Counted from the stretch's first letter, positions 25,901 to 34,446 are shown. The stretch is 64,000 nucleotides of DNA from Bostrychus sinensis (GCA_020698575.1 CM036245.1:14841479-14905478), one strand, 5' to 3'. Translations and numbers: made by a program. Notes: generated by a model not told the origin, from the letters alone.

Positions 25901-26505
25901 AATGTTTTTTGTTTTTTTCCCCAACTAATTTCCAATTTTAACAAATGAAATTGCAGAAAAAGTTACTAAAGCACCACACTGGACATTTTGAATACTATTT
26001 ATAAGTCATTTCAATCATTCGGGTCTTGGAAATTTTTGGAAATGTCATGGAAAATTCTTGGTAAAAAAAAAGTTTATGAACCCTATTTTTAAAATCTGTC
26101 CATTTATTTTTATGTTGGTAGATGTAATTAATGTTATATGTCATGTGACCACAGGAGAGCTCTCTGGGTGAAAAAATCGAGGAGCCCAAACTGGACTCCT
26201 CCTCTGGCCCGGGAGGCAGTGAGCTGTCAGCCTCCGGCAGCGGCAGCAGCAGCTTTAAAGCTGGCGGGTCAACTACCAGCGTCTCCTTCACGCCTCTTCC
26301 CTCCAAACCTGTGGTAAAGATAGATCCGCCCAGTTCCTCTGCCGTGTCCAAGCCCACCACCACCGTCACCTCCTCAGTGAGTTTCGCCCCCATCCGAAGA
26401 CCGCCCAGCCCCATGGAGTCCCTGATGGGCAGCCCCAGGAGAACCACCACCAGCACTTCCACCACCAGTCACCTGACGAGCAGCGACTTACTGAGAAGAT
26501 ATTAA
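7968..26505 (+). CDS. Ser/Lys polyampholyte protein encoded by a tandem exon array (about 32 exons, about 999 aa)
   Basis: Not a gene I recognise. Model exons: 7968-7992, 8546-8685, 8771-8875, 10310-10411, 13539-13635, 14037-14074, 14163-14270, 14355-14483, 15123-15215, 15309-15422, 15762-15801, 16390-16451, 16527-16572, 16660-16769, 17309-17386, 17476-17583, 18360-18440, 18821-18868, 18954-19007, 19134-19214, 19953-20066, 20212-20313, 20459-20533, 21122-21211, 21311-21427, 21527-21640, 23480-23590, 23913-24020, 24117-24170, 24538-24606, 24688-24723, 26155-26505. The frame stays open throughout. Most introns are phase 0; phase-1 introns follow exons 1, 5, 11 and 13. Most exons encode D-S(n)-(D/E)-K(n), with CK2-like SDSEDE patches. 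There is no signal peptide or membrane segment, and the product should be disordered and probably intracellular. The start at 7968 (METASLPT, good Kozak context) joins in phase to an acceptor at 8545; an in-frame ATG at 8533 is the alternative, giving 995 aa. Nopp140 (NOLC1) is similar in composition only: neither its LisH nor its SRP40 C-terminal domain is visible. Confidence 0.75.
8546..8875 (+). other. N-terminal exons 2-3 of the Ser/Lys gene
   Basis: Exon 2 (8546-8685) is Gly/Pro/Thr-rich and not repetitive. Exon 3 (8771-8875) opens with EMFSFDSSLSSDSEDEG and runs into a Lys tract. It resembles the start of exon 14 (DRAIPFFEEGNLSDDEG): a short aromatic/acidic lead, then a CK2-like patch, then lysines. 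This may be the ancestral module before the pure Ser tracts evolved. Confidence 0.65.
10440..11630. mobile_element. hAT-type MITE relic expanded by (TAC)n-like triplets
   Basis: Begins with ggaggtggaagaagcac and ends with ttactttccacctc, echoing the cagtggtgg...ccaccactg termini of the copies at 26908, 39425 and 62301. The interior contains the family's agtactt/aagta sequence and a long degenerate ACTACT/ATTATT run (about 10850-11125). That run gives a spurious Thr/Ile-rich open frame. It lies inside intron 4 of the Ser/Lys gene. The remainder of that intron (to 13538) shows no gene. Confidence 0.5.
13690..13990 (+). mobile_element. SINE relic in intron 5 of the Ser/Lys gene
   Basis: Shares gtgttactgtggg, cttcctcccaacatccgaaag, catgtgttaggagaattggtgaatctaaattg and the cccatagatgctggg tail with the SINE at 36636-36998. 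A degraded B box (gagtttgatcc) is near 13712. It starts about 60 bases after the exon 5 donor. Confidence 0.6.
14072..14077 (+). other. Candidate GC donor of exon 6 (AAG|GCGAGT)
   Basis: Exon 6 (14037-14074) enters in phase 1 and must leave in phase 0 to join the exon at 14163. The only donor that does this is AAG|GCGAGT. GC-AG introns are a known minor class and need a good match elsewhere; here AAG before the junction and GAGT after it fit well. Confidence 0.55.
14163..15422 (+). other. First Lys/Ser module block (exons 7-10)
   Basis: Four phase-0/0 exons. Exon 7 is almost all Lys and Asp. Exon 8 has a long Ser run ending SDSEDD and then a Lys run. Exons 9 and 10 are D-S(n)-D/E-K(n) modules with YKKK and EDKKK endings. 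The introns are 84, 639 and 93 bp. Codons for Ser and Lys are mixed (tct/tcc/tca/tcg/agc; aag/aaa). Confidence 0.75.
15762..16769 (+). other. Non-repetitive linker exons 11-14 of the Ser/Lys gene
   Basis: These exons break the pattern: DEDKKEVSTPTAA, then EGETPGPSTEADKHMYEVTDL split over two exons, then DADLLKAKHEFEVAS, then DRAIPFFEEG leading into a short acidic and Lys segment. Introns after exons 11 and 13 are phase 1, unlike the array. This is the stretch most likely to carry a conserved binding segment and is the best query for finding homologues. Confidence 0.65.
16843..17215. repeat. hAT-type MITE relic with (AGC/AGT)n triplets in intron 14
   Basis: Starts at cagaggtgcaaaataactag and contains the acttaagtatt / caagtac sequence of the family, plus a run of agtagtagc triplets (about 16979-17060). 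The 3' end is unclear. It lies between the Ser/Lys exons at 16660 and 17309. Confidence 0.45.
17770..17975 (-). mobile_element. tRNA-derived SINE or related repeat in intron 16
   Basis: Read on the minus strand it has a B-box-like gggtttgattccc region, followed by the gtgcccttgggcaagacaattcacccac block that is repeated at 37270-37580. Short degenerate CTACTACT triplets follow at about 18020-18140. The rest of the intron to 18359 shows nothing more. Confidence 0.5.
20064..20075 (+). other. Broken or GC donor of exon 21, with stop codon three codons on
   Basis: Exon 21 ends AAG followed by GCACAATAG instead of the AAG|GTAAAATA seen after the paralogous exon 20. The intron beyond is clearly related to the exon 20 intron (tagtcaagatttatgtgaatg against tagtcaggatttaggtgaatg). 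Read-through gives Ala-Gln and then a TAG stop at 20073-20075. Splicing would need a weak GC donor; skipping exon 21 keeps the frame. Confidence 0.7.
20590..20860 (+). mobile_element. Degraded Tc1/mariner transposase fragment in intron 23
   Basis: From 20643 the frame reads SPDLNLTENLWWDLKNAVAA, the C-terminal signature of Tc1-like transposases (SPDLNPIENLW) with the third catalytic acidic residue. It then hits a stop near 20735. No terminal inverted repeats were identified. A dead remnant. Confidence 0.65.
21212..21640 (+). repeat. Very recent tandem duplication of an intron-exon unit
   Basis: Introns at 21212-21310 and 21428-21526 are both 99 bp and differ at only 3 positions by my alignment. 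The exons that follow (21311-21427 and 21527-21640) are nearly identical apart from one Ser codon, internal Lys codons and single changes (asparagine to aspartate; a threonine in the second). The unit is about 216 bp. Confidence 0.9.
21656..22690 (-). mobile_element. 5'-truncated L2/CR1-group LINE in intron 26
   Basis: On the minus strand, broken reverse-transcriptase sequence runs from a DDTQ catalytic-box remnant (near 22645), through LTALLECLNDFNVWL, KQVNAVIKSSFYHL and ILSRLDYCNTLYFG, to an open C-terminal part (22276-21881). That part has VQNATAHLL, HWLPVCFRIDFKILL, GDRTFSVIGPRLWNALP and FKSRLQTHFYSLAF. The 3' tail ends in a tatataaataaagtggattt-type motif near 21656. Frameshifts and deletions make it non-functional. 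It lies antisense in the Ser/Lys gene. Confidence 0.85.
22697..23269. mobile_element. Non-autonomous Tc1/mariner-pogo type MITE with perfect ends
   Basis: Inverted ends ccgtattttccgcactataagg and ccttatagtgcggaaaatacgg, flanked by a TA duplication (22695-22696 and 23270-23271). Sub-terminal cgccttataatccgatgcgcc motifs repeat inside both ends. The 573-bp interior has a 107-codon open frame with no transposase motif. It sits at the truncated 5' end of the LINE at 21656-22690. Confidence 0.85.
24870..25090. repeat. Dispersed repeat, family A, copy 1
   Basis: Contains gccaaagtcaagactgtcgtggc, then gtggactgccaac and attacaaaaacactga, all shared with the copies at 50593-50765 and 54875-55270. Intronic in the Ser/Lys gene. 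No coding capacity or clear ends. Confidence 0.55.
25404..25590 (+). mobile_element. tRNA-derived SINE in intron 31
   Basis: A-box-like aactcaggagatagagtg and B-box ggttcaattcc (25456-25466), followed by tttgggcaagacacc, a common fish SINE body. Old copy, with edges approximate. Confidence 0.6.
25589..26085. mobile_element. Putative MITE in intron 31 (AGGGTT...AACCCT ends)
   Basis: Starts agggtttgtacagtcatgg and ends gtttatgaaccct, giving imperfect inverted ends. Sub-terminal tcatggaaaa and ttttggaaatgtcatgg blocks repeat near both ends. No target duplication could be fixed. It lies just upstream of the last exon. Confidence 0.5.
26155..26505 (+). other. C-terminal exon of the Ser/Lys gene (116 residues)
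   Basis: Unlike the array: ESSLGEKIEEPKLD, a Gly/Ser stretch, then an S/T/P-rich tail with SVSFTPLPSKP, SVSFAPIRRPPSPMESL and SSDLLRRY before the TAA stop. SPM and SPRR are proline-directed kinase-type sites, and the two SVSF-(T/A)-P segments form an internal repeat. It uses all codons normally and is a second good homology query. Confidence 0.75.
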
Positions 26506-26738
26506 TGATCACAAGATGTTACTTAGAGATGAAATGATTGCTCAGAAAGGGGAGCCTAATGAAGAAATGTTTGATTACAACAAAGTCACAGATGTCTGAA
26601 TGTTGTTTTTCTTGTGATAAATTAGAAAGATTGATGTGGTTTATGTGGTCGAGAAGCAACTTTTTAAAGAAATGTACCCTGTAGATCATGAGATACAAAT
26701 ACGACTTGTGGATGATTGTTTGTTGTGCCCCTACAGGG

Positions 26739-26744
26739 ATTAAA
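26739..26744 (+). terminator. Possible polyadenylation signal ATTAAA of the Ser/Lys gene
   Basis: ATTAAA lies 234 bases after the stop at 26503-26505, and the hAT-type MITE begins about 165 bases further on. It is the first good signal downstream; no AATAAA was seen earlier. Confidence 0.45.
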
Positions 26745-26907
26745 GAATGAAAAAATACTCTTGTGATGTTATTTTTAGTTATTAATACCAAATGAAAAAT
26801 ATTACAGGATAAACAGAAATGATACACTACTAAATGAAAAATTAACTGAAAATAGATTTTAAAAAATGCAAAAGTGGAAGGTTACTGAATACTTTTTAGG
26901 GTACTAC

Positions 26908-27193
26908 CAGTGGTGGAATAAATACTCAAAAGCTGTCCTCAAGTAAAAGTACTGTTACTTCAAAAATAATATTACTCAAATAGAAGTGAAAGTACCCAAC
27001 AAAAATTTTACTTCAGGTCAGATGTACTACCCACTACACCACAGAGGACAAAAACTACTTTTAGCTTTTCAGTCAATTTAAAGTTTTACTCAGGTAAAAG
27101 TATGTTTTACAAAATGTACTCAGGAAGTACTTTTTCTTCAAAAAATGTACTTAAACTACTGAAGTAAAAGTATCTAGTTACTGTCCACCACTG
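26908..27193. mobile_element. hAT-type MITE between the two Ser/Lys genes
   Basis: Ends cagtggtggaataaatact and agttactgtccaccactg. Flanks are ggtactac and gcaactac (6 of 8 match), as expected for an old 8-bp hAT target duplication. The interior is the agtacttaagtaaaagtac-type sequence shared with many copies in this window. Confidence 0.75.
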
Positions 27194-27674
27194 GCAACTA
27201 CTCACGTATTTTACTAAACTTTTTGTATTTAATAATCATAATAATAATACATGTTTTCAACTACAACTGCTAATAATAAAAATACAAAATAAATTAATAC
27301 TTATTCATTTTATAAAAGTACAACTTACCTTTAACTGAGTAGCCTAATACTATTTTGAGGTAGATTTTGAACGCCTCCACAAAAAGTGAAAAAAGGAAAG
27401 GCCCAAATGTTCCATTAATTACTCGATTATATTACATAAAAATATATATTTAGGAGAAAAATAAGATAAACGTGATATTAGTAAGAAAGGCAAGAAATCC
27501 AAGTATGGTTTGTTAATTACATAAAAAAGGTTATAGAGACAGATATAAAGCTCAAATCGTAAATGTATGCCAACAATGGAGTAAAAGAAAACAAAAATAA
27601 TCCAGCCCTCTAAGTGTTAAAATACTTTTACTCACTTCCGCATTGGGCATTAGTGGGGCGTGGCCTGACCTGAT

Positions 27675-27716
27675 CACGTGACATAGGTGCGGTCTTTGCA
27701 GGTCATCTATATAAAA
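27675..27716 (+). promoter_or_regulatory. E-box and TATA box of the small Ser/Lys gene
   Basis: A palindromic CACGTG E-box inside TCACGTGA (27675-27680 core) lies about 28 bases upstream of a strong TATATAAAA (27708-27716). The start codon at 27772 follows 56 bases after the TATA box, leaving a 5' UTR of about 30 bases. TCACGTGA is the binding site type of MITF/TFE and USF factors (established knowledge). Whether it is used here is inference. Confidence 0.65.
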
Positions 27717-27771
27717 CTCGTCCTGTCTACAGCGTTTGCGGTTTACTCGTTTGGCAAGACTCGGAGTGGAG

Positions 27772-27803
27772 ATGGATTTGTCGCAAGGTAAGTTCACAGT
27801 TAC

Positions 27804-27844
<41 letters not shown>

Positions 27845-28152
27845 GCGTATTTATAGCAGTTTTAAACCCCCTTTGCTAAAATACCCCACAACATTAATGC
27901 AGTGTTTTGATTCAAGACGCTTTACATTTTTAATACCGCCTACTTAATTGACTTGATTATGTTTTAAGCAGGTTTTCTCATCAAGGAAGGGAAACAAATG
28001 TTCTCTAGAAAAAAATGTTGGTTTGTTTTGTTTGCAGCTTTAGGCGGTGAGGAGGTGGTGAAGAAGACGGAGGGGCACAAAGATGAATTTCACTTTCCCT
28101 GGAGCAAAAAGAAGGATAAGGTAAACCATTTTTTTTACATACAGTTGGAAAA

Positions 28153-28183
<31 letters not shown>

Positions 28184-29846
28184 TATACCATATTTTGTTT
28201 GGAAATGACTTGGATAGACCATCATAACGTTGTTCATTGGCTTGATATTGACATTTTTTAATGGGAGCAACTGTTGCTCTTTTAGGATGGTGACAAGGAC
28301 AAATCTGACAGCAAAGACAAGGGGAAATCTGACAGCAAAGACAAGTCGGACAAACACAAGTCAGATAAGGACAAAGACGGACACAAAAAGAAAAAGGAGA
28401 AGAAGGAGGGAGACAAAACCTCTTCATCATCATCGTCGTCTTCATCGTCATCTTCCTCCAGTGACGAGGTACTGGGACAACCCAATTTAACAACATCTCT
28501 GTTTTTGAATGCTACATTTCTTTTTGCACTTTACACTTAATAATGACCTCTATGAAATGGCACCACACTTTGGCATATACTTCCTTATTTTTTTTGTTTT
28601 TTTTTTTGTTTTGTTTTTGTTTAATAGCAATTGTGAAGGAAACTATAGTGTATTAATAAGAAAGTCAGGATAACTAAAATAAATGTATAATTTTAAGTTA
28701 TACTGTATATTTAATAAGGGGAACACTGCTACTTAATTGCTTTAGTACAGCTGAATGAGTGAAAGGAAATGACTAAAAGCATCATATTTATGCAGGAATT
28801 TAATTGTCATCTGCTTCAAGTGTTGCATGTTAGGATCTTCATGTTTTAGTGCCCCAAAGATGTTAACAAATAGACCTTTTTAAAGATAATTTATAGCTAT
28901 GCGTATGTTTTTAATCTCAGCAAAACCAGTACCAGTCCTGTACTGCTTGTTTTTCAGCTTTCTATGTATCCCGTTCCCATGCTGTTCATTCAACTAACTA
29001 CATTTAAGTCGGCACAATGCACTGAACATAGCCAGACTGGTAGCATACCTGTCACACCTGGTTTCAAAGGCAGACATCTGAGTGGTTTATTCTGTGGTTT
29101 GTGTGGCACATCTGCGACAAGTTGTACCTGTTGGTCTAGTTTTTATCAGAAACACACCTTGGCCTTTTCCCTATACTCACTTTCCATTAATAGCTTGGTT
29201 TCCCATGACCACTTCTTGGTTTAGTATACTATAAAATGGCAAAGGTTATTTGTATTTATAGCAGAGGTGGAAAGTACTAGTTGTAATATTTCTAAATGAG
29301 TAAAAGTATTTTGGAGAGGAAAAGTGAGTTGAAATTGTAGTGGTAATTGCAGCAGTAGTTGTATGTATGAGTAGTAGTCATTTTAGCAGCAGTGGTATTA
29401 GTGATAGTAGTATTTGTATTAGTAGTAAAATTAGTAGCTTTTGCTTTATAATTGCAAAAAAAGTATTGTAGTATTTAATAACTTTTTTCTTTTATTTGTT
29501 GAGTACTTGTACTTAATATTGTTTTTAAGTATTTCTTACTGAAGTACAGATAGATATTAAATACTTCTTCCACCTGTACATGGTAATGGCAGGTTGTCTA
29601 TGCAAATAACATAAGCAAAACTGAGTCGAGGCCAACCCACTGTGTGTGATACACATACAGTACGAGAATTGTACAAGTGCTGTTTCCTGAGCTCCTCCTT
29701 GTGCTTGAACATATTTTTGACCTGTCATGGCCTGACTAGCCTACATAACACCACTTCTACTGCAATATACACTCACAAGCTGTATTTATGTTTTTTGTGT
29801 GTGTGTGTGTATTAATGTCAGCATCTTTTTGTCATTGCAGAACTGA
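27772..29846 (+). CDS. Small Lys/Asp/Ser-rich protein (four exons, 95 aa), probable paralogue of the upstream gene
   Basis: Exons: 27772-27787 (MDLSQ, phase-1 end), 28038-28120, 28286-28468 and 29841-29846 (Asn, stop). All introns are GT-AG and the frame closes. Exon 2 reads ALGGEEVVKKTEGHKDEF, then HFPWSKKKDK. Exon 3 is a DKSDSKDKGKSDSKDK-type run, then KKKKEKKEGDKT, fourteen serines and DE. The product is highly charged and disordered, without signal peptide or membrane segment. It shares three things with the upstream gene: a tiny first exon ending in phase 1, later phase-0 junctions at AAG|GT with GAT after the acceptor, and Lys tracts next to a Ser tract closed by an acidic pair. The order differs, with Lys before Ser. 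Intron 3 (28469-29840) holds a hAT-type relic. Not a gene I recognise; expression is supported only by its promoter and polyadenylation signals. Confidence 0.7.
27807..27840. repeat. Poly-T run in intron 1 of the small gene
   Basis: About 34 consecutive T only 19 bases after the donor of exon 1. A slippage-prone tract; assembled length is uncertain. Confidence 0.9.
28161..28187. repeat. (AT)n microsatellite in intron 2 of the small gene
   Basis: An A run followed by about thirteen AT dinucleotides. Confidence 0.9.
29262..29576. mobile_element. hAT-type MITE relic in intron 3 of the small gene
   Basis: Starts cagaggtggaaagtactag and ends aatacttcttccacctg, with agtagtagt-type triplets inside. 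Same family as 26908-27193. The ends are diverged and the target duplication is unclear. Confidence 0.55.
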
Positions 29847-29986
29847 AGCATCCTGTTCGACCTGTCTGCTCGTTTAATCTGTTATAATTATCTGGACACT
29901 GCAAGTATTTGTGCTTCACTGTACATTTTGCTCCATCTTTTATCTTTCCACTGGCCTAAAAGATCAGCGGTCTGTAAATGGAGATA

Positions 29987-29992
29987 AATAAA
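29987..29992 (+). terminator. Polyadenylation signal AATAAA of the small gene
   Basis: AATAAA about 140 bases after the TGA stop at 29844-29846, in gataaataaatgctttg. Confidence 0.7.
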
Positions 29993-30837
29993 TGCTTTGA
30001 CAACAAACAAACATGACCTTCAAGTTTTTTTTTGTTTTTTTTTTCAAAATGAATCAAGTAAAGCAGTGTTTACCAACCAGTGGTACAGGGGCCCCTATGA
30101 GTACACAAGCACTTTGCAGGGGATACTTGGATTTATTTTCTAATTAAATTCCACAATGATAAGAAATTGTTTGCGATCTTTTCATATTTGACTATTGAAA
30201 CTTATGAAAGACAAGGTCAAGTATATCACCACTGAAGAATATTTGCCTGGAAAATCCAGACTGATATGCCTCTGTGTTATTCTACAGAGAAATGTCATCC
30301 GCTGGTACAGCGGTGAGTCTGGAATTTCCAGGCAAGAAGAATATCAGTCGCATATTACACTGTATTTTTTTTGTTAAATATTATTTAGGTTCAGTAGGTT
30401 CATGAGAGAGTTATTCAAATGATTTTCTATGTAGTTAATTTAATGTGTTCAAAATCACTATAGGTTTAAAAAATATATATATATATTCTGAACATAAAAT
30501 ATATAGTAAAATAAGTAAATGCAAGTTTTTATTATTGTTTATATTATTTCATTTTATTTTATTGTTTATTTGAACAGGGACACTACACATTAATAAACAT
30601 TTCTGTAAATGTGCCGTACTCAAGGTACCCCAAAAGTAGAGGGGTACAACAAAATAAGTTGGGAACCATTGAAGTAGAGTACACTTTCTTACCACAAGAT
30701 GGCAGCATATGCCATTCATTCCACATGCATGGTTCTTCTGATTCTGCTGTAACAGTACAACCCAAAAGGATGGCAAAAAAAAAAATGTAAGCAGTAGTAG
30801 CAAATTATTAAAAATCTGCTACTACTGTTATTATTAT
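29993..30837. other. No gene seen
   Basis: AT-rich intergenic sequence with short T runs, a small ATATAT tract near 30472 and no coding or RNA signal. Near 30062-30125 there is a ggtacaggggcccctatgagtac-type fragment of an old dispersed repeat. Confidence 0.5.
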
Positions 30838-31440
30838 CAGTGGTGGAAGAAGTACTCAATTTCTTTACTTAAGTAAAAGTATAGATGTGCAAAAATTTAC
30901 AAAAGTAAAAGTATCACCTACAAATTCTACTTAAGTAAAACTATAAAAGTACTCACTTTCAAATGTACTTTCAAGTAAAAAAGTTAAAGTATTTCGCACA
31001 GGCTCAGCATCTCAGTGTGTTAAATGTGAGAGATTTTGCTGAAGAATTGTGCTGATTCCAGATGAGATAAAGAAACTGCTGCAGTAGAAGAGACTGAATC
31101 TGTCGCTGAGGTCTTCTGTCTTTATTATTCTGATGTTTCTAAAGGAGAACTACTTTATTGCATCTTTTATATTTAAGTATTGTGTGTCTACAATGAGGGC
31201 ACAACCAAAACACAGTCATAAATGTAATGGAGTAAAAAGTACAGATACTTGCTCTAAAATGTATTGAAGTAAAAGTAAAAGTAGTCCTTGTAAATATACT
31301 CAAGTAAAGTACAAATACATGAAAATTGTACTTAAGTAAAGTAACTAAGTTACTTTACTTAACTTACTTACGTTACAGATGTTGGTGAATACTTTTACTT
31401 CTACTTGAGTAATACTATTTTCAGGTAACAGTTCTTGAGT
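30838..31440. mobile_element. hAT-type MITE relic
   Basis: Opens cagtggtggaagaagtactc, followed by the body also seen at 62301-62851: ctgaatctgtcgctgaggtcttctgtctttatt and tactttattgcatcttttatattt. The right end is compound, with a second partial copy running up to the LINE at 31455, so its terminus is not clear. Confidence 0.65.
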
Positions 31441-31454
31441 ACAGATTTTGAGTA

Positions 31455-32440
31455 CTTCTGTGCTGATGATATGGTTCTTTATTGTTTTTCCAGAACTCTT
31501 GCCACCAGTGGTGTTACATTGCAAAATGCTTTTAATATTGTTCAGCACACTTTCTTGCAATTAGACCTAAGACTCTTTAAATGCAGACAAGACCAAACTA
31601 ATGCTATTCACAAAGACAAAGAGTAATTCCCAGAACATTCCTCCTGTTGTTACTCTTCAAGGGACAAAAATAGAAGCAGTTAAATCATTTCAATATTTAG
31701 GTATTTTAATTGATGATAGTCTTTCTTTTAAAGCACACATTGAAGAACTGATTAAGAAGCTAAGACTGAAAATTGGCTTTTATTTTATGAACAAGTTATG
31801 TTTCTCTCTTAATGCAAAGAAGAGACTTGTTGCAGCAACGTTTTTACCCATTCTAGATTATGGAGATGTTATTTATATGAATGCCCCAACCCAAGCATTA
31901 AAATTGCTGGACTCCGTTTACCATGCCTCTCTGCGATTTATCACAAACTGTAAGCCTCGGACACACCACTGCGAACTGTACACACGTGTTGGTTGGGCAG
32001 CACTGGACACTCGCAGGCAAAGTCACTGGTACATGTTCATTTACAAAGGGATTATGGGTCTGCTCCCTCCATATCTATGTAAGTATATTCAACATAAAAC
32101 AGATGGACATTATGCTCTGCGATCACAAAACTGCATGCTTCTTTCTGTCCCAAGTGTCCGCACAGAGACTGGTAAAGTGGCATTTCAATATTCTGCACCT
32201 TCAACATGGAATAATTTACAGAAAGTCTTGAAATTACAAGAACTGACTTCAAAAGTTCAGTTTAAATCTATGTTGAAAGGTTTGGAAATTAAGTCTATGA
32301 TTGTTTGTGATGTGTTGAAATGTCTGTGTGTAATGTAAAGTAACTGTGCTGCTGTCTTGGCCAGGACTCCCTTGAAAAAGAGATTAGTAATCTCAATGGG
32401 ACTTTCCTGGTTAAATAAAGGTTAAATAAAAAAATAAAAA
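31455..32440 (+). mobile_element. 5'-truncated Rex1/CR1-like LINE
   Basis: Reverse-transcriptase sequence starts at the catalytic box (CADDMVLYC) and continues in a second frame after a one-base shift near 31580. From 31601 an open stretch reads VKSFQYLGILIDDSLSFKAH, then FLPILDYGDVIYMNA, SLRFITNC, LYTRVGWAALDTRR and TWNNLQ. The 3' tail (ctcaatgggactttcctggttaaataaagg, then TAAA-type repeats) is a familiar fish LINE end. Frameshifted and truncated, hence dead. Confidence 0.8.
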
Positions 32441-33057
32441 TAAACTAGTACTAGTAGTCATAATAGTAATAGGAGTAGAAGTACTTATAGATTTTACTGT
32501 AGTTACAAATAAAAAAATAAATAAATAAAAAAAAGTATTTTCTACTTTATTTGTGCTGGCATGGTCATAATATTCACAACAAATAATAATATTTTAAGTT
32601 GCCAATTGCCAAAAATAGATTGTTTTTTACTGTTAAAAGAACCAAACTAGAGAGAATTACAGCGTTTAGCATGAGGATCTCCTTCAAGTCTTGTGAATAT
32701 TTTATGCAGGTGCAGGAGAAGAAAAATGGAGCGGTTTCAGGGAGGAATCAATAATAAATCAAGAGGACATCTTTCCAGGCCCGCTACAGAAATCCAACTC
32801 AACATATCCATCATGCTCAGAAATGTGAAATTAAACTTATAAGGACTGGTATGATGACCCAGATCAACTAAATAAGCTGCTCTTAAGGGACATTTCCTGT
32901 GTTGAGTACTCTTTATGACATAGTTTGATGTTTTCTTGTTAGCTGCTTGGTAATTATATCTGAACAATTTGTCAATGGTGAGGCATAAGGCATCAGCAAT
33001 CTGAGAACGTTATGTCTCAGTGTTGACTTCAGTGGCACCTACCACTCACTGGGCATA
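32441..33057. other. No gene seen
   Basis: AT-rich sequence after the LINE tail. Short AAATA repeats lie near 32511-32535. Nothing else recognisable. Confidence 0.4.
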
Positions 33058-33500
33058 AGAGGAGCAAGAAGTACTCAACATCTATACTCAAATGAAAATA
33101 CTGGTACTCCAATATACTATTACACAAGTAGAAGTAAAGGTATTCAACAAAAAATGTGAAAAAAGTGAAAGTAAAAAAGTAAAAGGGTACTGAGAGTGAA
33201 TTTTAGTCAAGTAAAAAACACATTTGAATTATAGATCTATTACTACTACTACTATTACTATCACAGCAACCACTACTATAACTACTAAAAACAAAATTGT
33301 TACTAGGAAAAAAAACATAAATTACGTAAATTTTGAATGTAACGCTTACTCAAATAGAAAGTACTTACTACTGCTACTACCACTAATTCTTTTTCTACTG
33401 CTTTTACTACTATTAGTGCTATTTCTTTTAGTGCTATTTCTACTATTCTACAAATACTACTGCTATTACTACAACTACTATTACCTATTATGTCACTGAG
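33058..33500. repeat. hAT-type MITE relic with (ACT)n/(TTA)n triplet runs
   Basis: Begins ggagcaagaagtactcaac and continues with the agtaaaagt body, then long degenerate CTACTA/TTACTA runs (about 33238-33485). These produce an artificial Thr/Leu-rich frame. The ends are diverged. Confidence 0.5.
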
Positions 33501-34446
33501 ATAAACAAAAGCAAAATAGAAATAAAGTTAAAACCAGCTACAAAGGGTCAAATCCAGTCACAAGCCAGTGTAGTATTGTGTCAGCCACAAACCCGTAAAA
33601 ATAGTGTTGCGTCTGCACTGCACACGAGGATGCAAATGATTTTCTCTGATGACTCTAAAGCCAAAAGAAAATAAATTTGAGCAAAAGTTACATTATTTCC
33701 TGAAAAGTACATCTTGTTCCAAAAAATATCCAAACTTGAGCAGCAGTATCTAGTTGCCCGCTGCTTGCCATCTTAAGCCCGGGATCATGCCCTGTCAAAC
33801 TGAACTGTTCACTTCCACTATTGCAATACCACAAAAGTACAGCTATAGGTGGAGCAAGAGCATAAGGCCAGGTAGCCTATAAGCAATACTTACATCATGT
33901 CCTGCCCCTTTTCAAACTCAAAAATCCAAAGTGCGTCAAGAGTTTTCACAGTGTGTCCTCCTCTGCGGGACTTGGATGTCGTCCCATATGAGGCAGAAGT
34001 GAGTTTCATTTAGTGCTGAGGTGAGCCCAAATGAGATCAGTGGAGCAGAGTGATTAAAGACTTCAATGCAGACTTCACAGTTGTTACTTCTAATTACAGA
34101 CAATTTAATCGTCACTGCAAGCCAAATCATTTAGTCTGCCGCTCGTACAACTCCAAGTGCTCCCACTGCATTGGCTGATTAAATTGTTTGTTTATGCACC
34201 AAAAACACAGATGGATTATTATGTTTGTCACCCAAAAGAATTTTAGGATTTGGGACCTTTCTGTTGATAGGATGTTTGTAGTTCTCTTCGTTTGGGAGCG
34301 TTGACGAGATTAGGCAGGGGGTGGTGAAGGTGCGTACAGAGAGGATGATGAGTTACCAGGCTCTAACCTAGATTTTCCACATTCTTTTAAATACTGAAAG
34401 CCTAGAAGTGGTTTCTAAACAAAATGCCAGAACTGTGACTCTACTT
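33501..34446. other. No gene seen
   Basis: Unremarkable intergenic sequence. The minus-strand open frame at 33936-34130 has no splice or domain support. Confidence 0.4.

Noticed and set aside
7968..26505. Naming the large gene nolc1 (Nopp140) or dentin sialophosphoprotein-like
   Set aside because: Only composition is similar. No LisH or SRP40 domain, and no signal peptide as a secreted mineral-matrix protein would need.
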